NCBI RefSeq assembly: GCF_963855985.1
Contig: NC_087119.1
Coordinates: 6,550,001 to 6,614,000 of the forward strand
Origin: Ostrinia nubilalis
Lineage: Eukaryota; Arthropoda; Insecta; Lepidoptera; Crambidae
Direction: 5' to 3'
DNA length: 64,000 bases
The notes beneath the pieces were generated by a model that saw only the letters and a program-made list of their open reading frames with translations, had not been told where the DNA came from and searched no databases. Positions 59,086 through 64,000 of this stretch are shown piece after piece (the first letter of the stretch is position 1; each line of letters opens with the position of its first letter). The position numbers were made by a program, and so were the translations under genes.

Positions 59086-59440
59086 CCCCACTGCATTATG
59101 CAGTTGCAAGTCAATTTGCTCTGAAGGTGTTAGCCAATAATAGCTTGCTTCTGAATAGAAGTGATATGAATTATTGAAAGCGATTTATCTCCAGAATCAT
59201 TGGTAATACACTTTGTTGAAGTAGGTATTTGCTGAGCATTAATGGGGTCAAATCTCACTCATGTCAGCATCCCATTGTGGGCAGGTAGGTTGCAAACAGT
59301 TGCATCAATTTTTTTCCTCAATATTAAAAATTGAATTTTCTTTCAATGTTGATTATAGCGTGGAACTGGTTTTTACTTGTTCCTTGGAAAAATGACTCTT
59401 TTTTTCTTATAAATCCTAACTCGGCCTACCCATAAGTATA
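59086..59440. other. Intergenic, nothing recognised
   Basis: No supported feature. Confidence 0.5.
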
Positions 59441-60035
59441 CAGTGTGTCCGGGCATGTAGTGATCAAACTTTAAGGGCGTAATCTATAGACAATTTTATC
59501 GACGAAAATACTTCAAATTTGGGGCTTGACCCATTTATCGCGAAACCGCTGGGAAGGGGTATCTTTGTTCAACAATTACGTCGAAACTAATAGACGTAGA
59601 CTAATAAATTTACTTTGTAGAATAGCTCAAACACTAAGAATACAATGCAAATAAAACATACTTTAACGACCTGGTTTTTCTTGTGTTGGAAAATAACTGA
59701 AAAAGAAGTGAAAAAAGTCATGTATTTTTCTAATTAAATCCATTCTTACTCCCATAAAATGTATGAAACTTGTGTCTGTTTTCTACTTCTACTAATACAT
59801 AATTTTATTGGCTATCGCATGATATAAAATATTTGCTTATTGATGTTAAGCTACCCACGCTTTCACTTGTTTTTGAAGGAAGAGGTGAAAACTAAAAATT
59901 AAAAACTTAAATCCTTGTAATTTTGCGATAAATGGGTCAAGCCCCAAAGTGCCCCAAATTTGAAGTATTTTCGTCGATAAAATTGTCTATAGATTACGCC
60001 CTTAAAGTTTGATCACTACATGCCCGGACACACTG
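59441..60035. mobile_element. 595-bp foldback element with CAGTGTGTCCGGGCATG ends
   Basis: Arms of about 105 bp (59441-59550; 59928-60035) differ mainly by a 10-base insertion in the right arm (a repeat of ggggc). TA flanks both ends (59439-59440, 60036-60037). Non-coding. Confidence 0.85.
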
Positions 60036-60339
60036 TATATTATGTATTTTGGTTCTAGAATAAAATTAAATGCGTGTTGAGTAACGTTATTCTGCTGGTG
60101 GCGTTGCAATCACATCACGTCGACGTCGCGCCGCCCGTCGCCTAGTAGGTAGGTATTTGCTAGGAGTAGGCCTAGGATGTGCGCCACGATATGCGTTTAT
60201 CACTACATTTTATCGATTTTACGAGATAAGCCCATACATTGTCGTCTAATATCATCGATAAGATTTTATGATATTATCCTCGTAAGCCCGGATGTGCATC
60301 AGAAGGAACTAAAACTTTGTAGTCAGTAACGCCGAGACA
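60036..60339. other. Intergenic
   Basis: CpG-containing patch at 60110-60190. 60285-60320 has a direct repeat (ggatgtgc.tcaga..gaact) of 60368-60400. Confidence 0.4.
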
Positions 60340-61330
60340 TTTTCGGAGGTGATTTCGAAGTATCGCCGGATGTGCCTTCAGAGGAACTAAAACTTTAGCG
60401 ATAAATTTAAGTTCAAAAATTCGCGCCTATCAAAAAAAAAAAGTGATAGTCTATGGCTTAAAGTATTCAAAATCAGGTATCCAAACTTATTAATATAAAA
60501 AAAACAAAACGTCACTGTCAAATTATCATTTTCCTTTGACAAGGTGGTTCGTCCGAGAAGACGTGATGTGCGATTAATTTTTTTTCTTCGTGTTAACGTA
60601 GTTTAATTGCAAAACTGATCAGTATAATTTAAGTTAAAATACTGCTAAACAAGCAAAAAAATTATTTTTCCCAATTTGAAGTAGTTTTGTAAGATTGTTT
60701 TCGTTTGAAAATAATAGTTCTTTGCAAGGAACATTCGGTCTTGATGGTGAAAGTTTTTTTTTGTATATTTTTTCTATCGAGATGGAATTGAATATTGGAC
60801 TTTTAAAATTATGATATGATTGAGAAAATTTACCATGAGAACGTTCTGATTTTTAGTTTAGTAAATATTATAATTAACATGAATTTTCACTTTACTTCTT
60901 ATACATTCTAACCTATCATTAGTGTATGTTATAAAACCGATAGTACTTTAAAAAGTACTAATTATGAAACATTAAATAAAATAAAAACCGTTGTACCTTT
61001 TCAGTTACATTTATTAATATCATTATTGTATCTTTATGTAGATTTAATTTATTAAAAAGGTTACATTTATGTTTTACTTTAAAGTATAAAATACAATTTA
61101 TTTACTTTTCCTTTTTAAAGTCTGTAATACCGAATGTTCTTTTAAGAGAAAACATTTTTTTATTATTTTTCACCTAAAATAAGCTCTATGCACTGTTATA
61201 TAGGGCCCCTGAAAATATGAATGCAAAAGAAAATCTCTAACATAGAATTTTTTTTACTCGAAGTGCTCGGCGTTTACTACTTCAAATTATTCGTTCTTCT
61301 GAAAGCACATTCGGCGATACTTAGAAGTCG
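60340..61330. repeat. Inverted repeat pair about 0.9 kb apart, possible TIR element
   Basis: gaagtatcgccggatgtgcc (from 60357) matches inverted 61299-61327 (about 28 of 31 bases). Interior AT-rich and non-coding. Ends not fixed. Confidence 0.45.
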
Positions 61331-61439
61331 ACAAAATTTACTCTTCGGTCTCACGAGGTTATACTAGATTTTATTAGTTCAAATAGGTACTTACTCTTAA
61401 TCGAAATTAATCACTGTGGTTAGGGAGGCGAATAGGGGA

Positions 61440-61850
61440 ATTTTCGGCAATACTCGAGCGTGGCAGTTTAAGATATGAGAGATACCTTAGACCTAATAGA
61501 ACAACCTTGTAAAGTATTTAGCTCTATATGTAGTGACGCGCGCCTAGGATAGACGATCAGATTAGTAAAAAAAAATGGATAGTCTGAAATACTCGAGCGC
61601 GTCAGATTAAGATATTGGGGGTTGATTTTAGTGTTTAAAGACTAAATTTAACTAATCTGTGATCTGTGATGTGAATCTGTGTGACTAAATTTAAATAAGT
61701 CCTTGACTAATTTTTTTACTAATTTTTGACTACTTTATATGCCTACCCCCACCACGCAAACCGGCAGATTAGTATACCGTTGATCAGAGGCACTCGGGGC
61801 ATACGTAGTATGAATATCTGACGCGCTCGAGAATGCCCAAGTAACTGTTC
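61440..61850. repeat. Probable MITE with ACTCGAGCG(C/T)G repeats
   Basis: atactcgagcg.g.cag.ttaagatat occurs at 61452 and 61590, and inverted at 61815-61840 (ctgacgcgctcgag). The outer ends ttttcggcaatactcgagcg / cgctcgagaatgcccaag look like TIRs. Confidence 0.5.
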
Positions 61851-62633
61851 TTTTTTACATTTTTGAAAAACCGTACACGCCAAACCCACCGCTAAAATGG
61901 TTTTTGCCATACGAGCTTTTCTTTTCGAAATTATTTTATCTTTCGATTTTGATAGGTCTCGACGGCGCCGTTGAATTACGCCATTTAGCTACCTCGCCTC
62001 CTTTTTTTTTTTTTTTAATGGCAACCAAACCTCTCTGGGAGGTTTATTTCTGCCAATGTCGAGTGAAAATTGACATAGTTATCAATAGAACGTGGGTGTT
62101 TCAGTTCTATTGATTTTTCATGGAATCCGTGGAGTTAAGTATGCCCGTAAGCAGGTTTCAAGACGCCACCGGGTCCAAAGCGGGTTGTTCATACGACAAC
62201 CCACTCGACACTCGATGCGCGCTCAAATTCGAAGTATTTCAATGTTTTTTATAATTTATCACTTCACTGCACTTTAGAACACAAAATAACACCAAATTTG
62301 TACACTAAAGTCCATTAAATAATAAATTGAAACCATTAAAACAGATCGACCATGCTTTCCGTTCAACTACCCTCCACGGAATCTCGCCTCCTTAACTACT
62401 GGCAAAACTCAGTTGCCTCAATTGACTGTTGTTGACATAATAAAGTATCGGAATCTAATTACCTAATTATGAATCAGTCCGTCTCGTTGTGGTCTCGTGT
62501 TTATTTCCCAGACGAAATTCCTAGAAATGCTCACGTTTACAACTAAACGTATGTACCTACAACGTAAGTGAATTAAACTACATACGAGTATTATTGCACA
62601 ATGTCATGATGCGAGACGCCAATTCCATTTTAG
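61851..62633. other. Intergenic, nothing recognised
   Basis: Frames 61904-62277 include a T-run and have no recognisable domain. Confidence 0.5.
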
Positions 62634-62760
62634 TTTTTAGGATTCCGTACTGAAAGGGTAAAAACGAGACTCATTAAAACTCCACTGTGTCTGTCTGTTT
62701 TGCTCGGTTATGGTACGGCATCCTTTATGCGAGAGTCCGACTTGCACTTAGCCGGTTTTT
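62634..62760. mobile_element. Short AGG(G/A)TTCCGT ... CACTT(G/A)GCCGGTTTTT repeat, internally deleted
   Basis: Same ends as 11408-12030 (tttttaggattccgtac; gagtccgacttgcacttagc) but only 127 bp, so most of the interior is gone. Confidence 0.65.
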
Positions 62761-62939
62761 GCATTAAATAATACAGTTTTTGAAGACAGTAAGTACCAAC
62801 CCCGTTTAAACTGGCAACCCAATTTTACAGTCATTTAAAATCTATTACAGCTGTGAAGGTTGAGTTTTCTAGCACCTAGTATGAAAAGCGTGGTGAAGGG
62901 GTCCCAAATAAGAAGGTCGCGTAGGATGCTAAAAGGTAC

Positions 62940-63430
62940 TTTTAATGCGTGGTACAGACCTGGTGTACAAAAATATACAAAAACAGGAACTGGCGTCCTC
63001 CGTCCGTCAGTCAATTCCTGAAAAGGACGTTGCAGTTGGAGACAGACGCAGGCAGATATTTGTATTATGCGTTTGGAAGTCCCAAACTCCCTACGTGCGA
63101 AGTGCGAATCCAAATAAGGACGTCACAGTCGGGTGCAACCATGACTTAATAAGTATTAAGCCAAGCTCAAGTGAGCTCTGCTGAGGACATGCTCGTCGAG
63201 CTTGCTTGCTAATATGAACATATCGACGGAGGGTCATTAAATAGAAAAAAACTTTAACACCGCGATGTAGCTTCTACTCTACCGCCATCTAGTGGTGAGC
63301 GTTATAATTACTTCGTAAACTATGTATTACAAGATTTACAAGAAACACAGTGATCTTGGTGAGGTTTAGTAGTGCATGTGAGAATGCAGTATGGCGCCGC
63401 TAGTAGTCTTGTTACCCAACTGCGCTAAAA
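62940..63430 (+). repeat. Dispersed repeat ending in an exact CTCF-type core
   Basis: 5' part matches 22900-23150; 3' part matches 54650-54810. Minus-strand core 63295-63283 is CCACTAGATGGCG, a full match to CCASYAGRKGGCR. Opposite-strand frames across it are not coding. Confidence 0.6.
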
Positions 63431-64000
63431 GGAGGGTTATTTATTATTAATGTTGTGTTGTTACACAGCTTAATAAGTTTAGCAAACGAGATCATCATGT
63501 TCAGGGTATAACCTGTGGTATAACATTTTACCTATTACTTTCCGTGTACTTGCTCCACATTCGCCACTTGTGTGTAGGGCTTTAAGCGCCCGGAAAATGG
63601 GTCATGTTAGGGCTCTTTGAACGTTGTTGGTCCGACCTACTTTGCCGATGACTCTTGTCTCGTGGCAATAAAATCGTTAGGACGATCATTAAGACTCAAA
63701 AATAACCACACCCGAACTTGCTAGCTATGAATGACAGAGAATAGAAAGAAATTACAAATAAACTAGATAACACAGTACTTTATCACACGTAATAGTATTA
63801 GCTTGATGTGCCCTTGTCCGTACGCAAAATTTAAAATACACTACATTGGTCTAGTTGGATTGAAACAACTTTCTATTGTCAGCGAAAAAATCGACGGGCG
63901 CAAGCTAGTCTTAGGTAAAGTAGATAAAAACTTTTAAACGAGGAGTCTTACAACTTTTATTTATTTATTTTTATTACGTATACAAAACAGGACAATGTCC
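63431..64000. other. Intergenic; possible repeat ends
   Basis: A 'gacgggcgcaagCTAG' + T end at 63891-63907 resembles the CTAG-ending repeats. (ttta)n at 63958-63973 may start a minus-strand retroelement tail that leaves the window. Confidence 0.35.

Overview
The window reads as eukaryotic nuclear DNA from an insect, most probably a moth or butterfly (Lepidoptera). I infer this from the repeat families: RTE tails with the 'cgtccactgctgg' block, CTAG-ending Helitron/SINE-like repeats, tRNA-derived SINEs, and the 'agggttccgt ... cacttggccggttt' repeat. I see no complete host protein-coding gene, no rRNA, no true tRNA gene and no CRISPR array. Almost everything that can be named is a transposable element or a scar of one. 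Family assignments are from memory of motifs, without database searches.

Layout. 1-13 kb is AT-rich intergenic DNA with small terminal-inverted-repeat (TIR) elements and one complete 1.18-kb element packed with 'ttttcgtcc' motifs. 15.8-18.3 kb holds a C-rich minisatellite, a ~135-bp tandem array and a GATC-rich block. 18.9-21.4 kb has a foldback element and a well-bounded hAT element (8-bp target duplication, 13-bp TIRs) that keeps only a BED zinc-finger exon. 25.1-27.9 kb and 30.9-31.7 kb are GC/CpG-rich and contain the only candidate host exons (first exons with consensus splice donors); these are weak calls. 31.8-41 kb is a mosaic: a second full and a third truncated copy of the ttttcgtcc element, a degraded non-LTR retrotransposon whose endonuclease is split by a 1.87-kb TIR element, and a second, truncated copy of that TIR element next to it.

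41.75-51.81 kb is the best-resolved part. Two tandem copies of a ~1.07-kb element (here 'BC') lie head to tail. The first copy was hit by a 127-bp MITE, a 743-bp TIR element and a full-length CR1/Jockey-like retrotransposon with two intact ORFs (PHD-finger ORF1; endonuclease plus reverse transcriptase ORF2). That retrotransposon was itself hit in its 5' UTR by a 2.3-kb TTAA-flanked element, which carries further repeats. The second BC copy keeps the empty sites, so each insertion boundary can be read to the base.

52-60 kb carries long foldback elements, a 3.1-kb TIR element with repeated 'cctagtaag' motifs enclosing a dead RTE reverse-transcriptase fragment, and a perfect (CA)278 microsatellite. 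60-64 kb returns to small repeats.

Two themes cut across regions. Several unrelated non-autonomous elements share one design: TIRs plus a short motif repeated on both strands throughout. A dispersed repeat spreads an AGATGGCG-centred sequence matching, or nearly matching, the CTCF core consensus.
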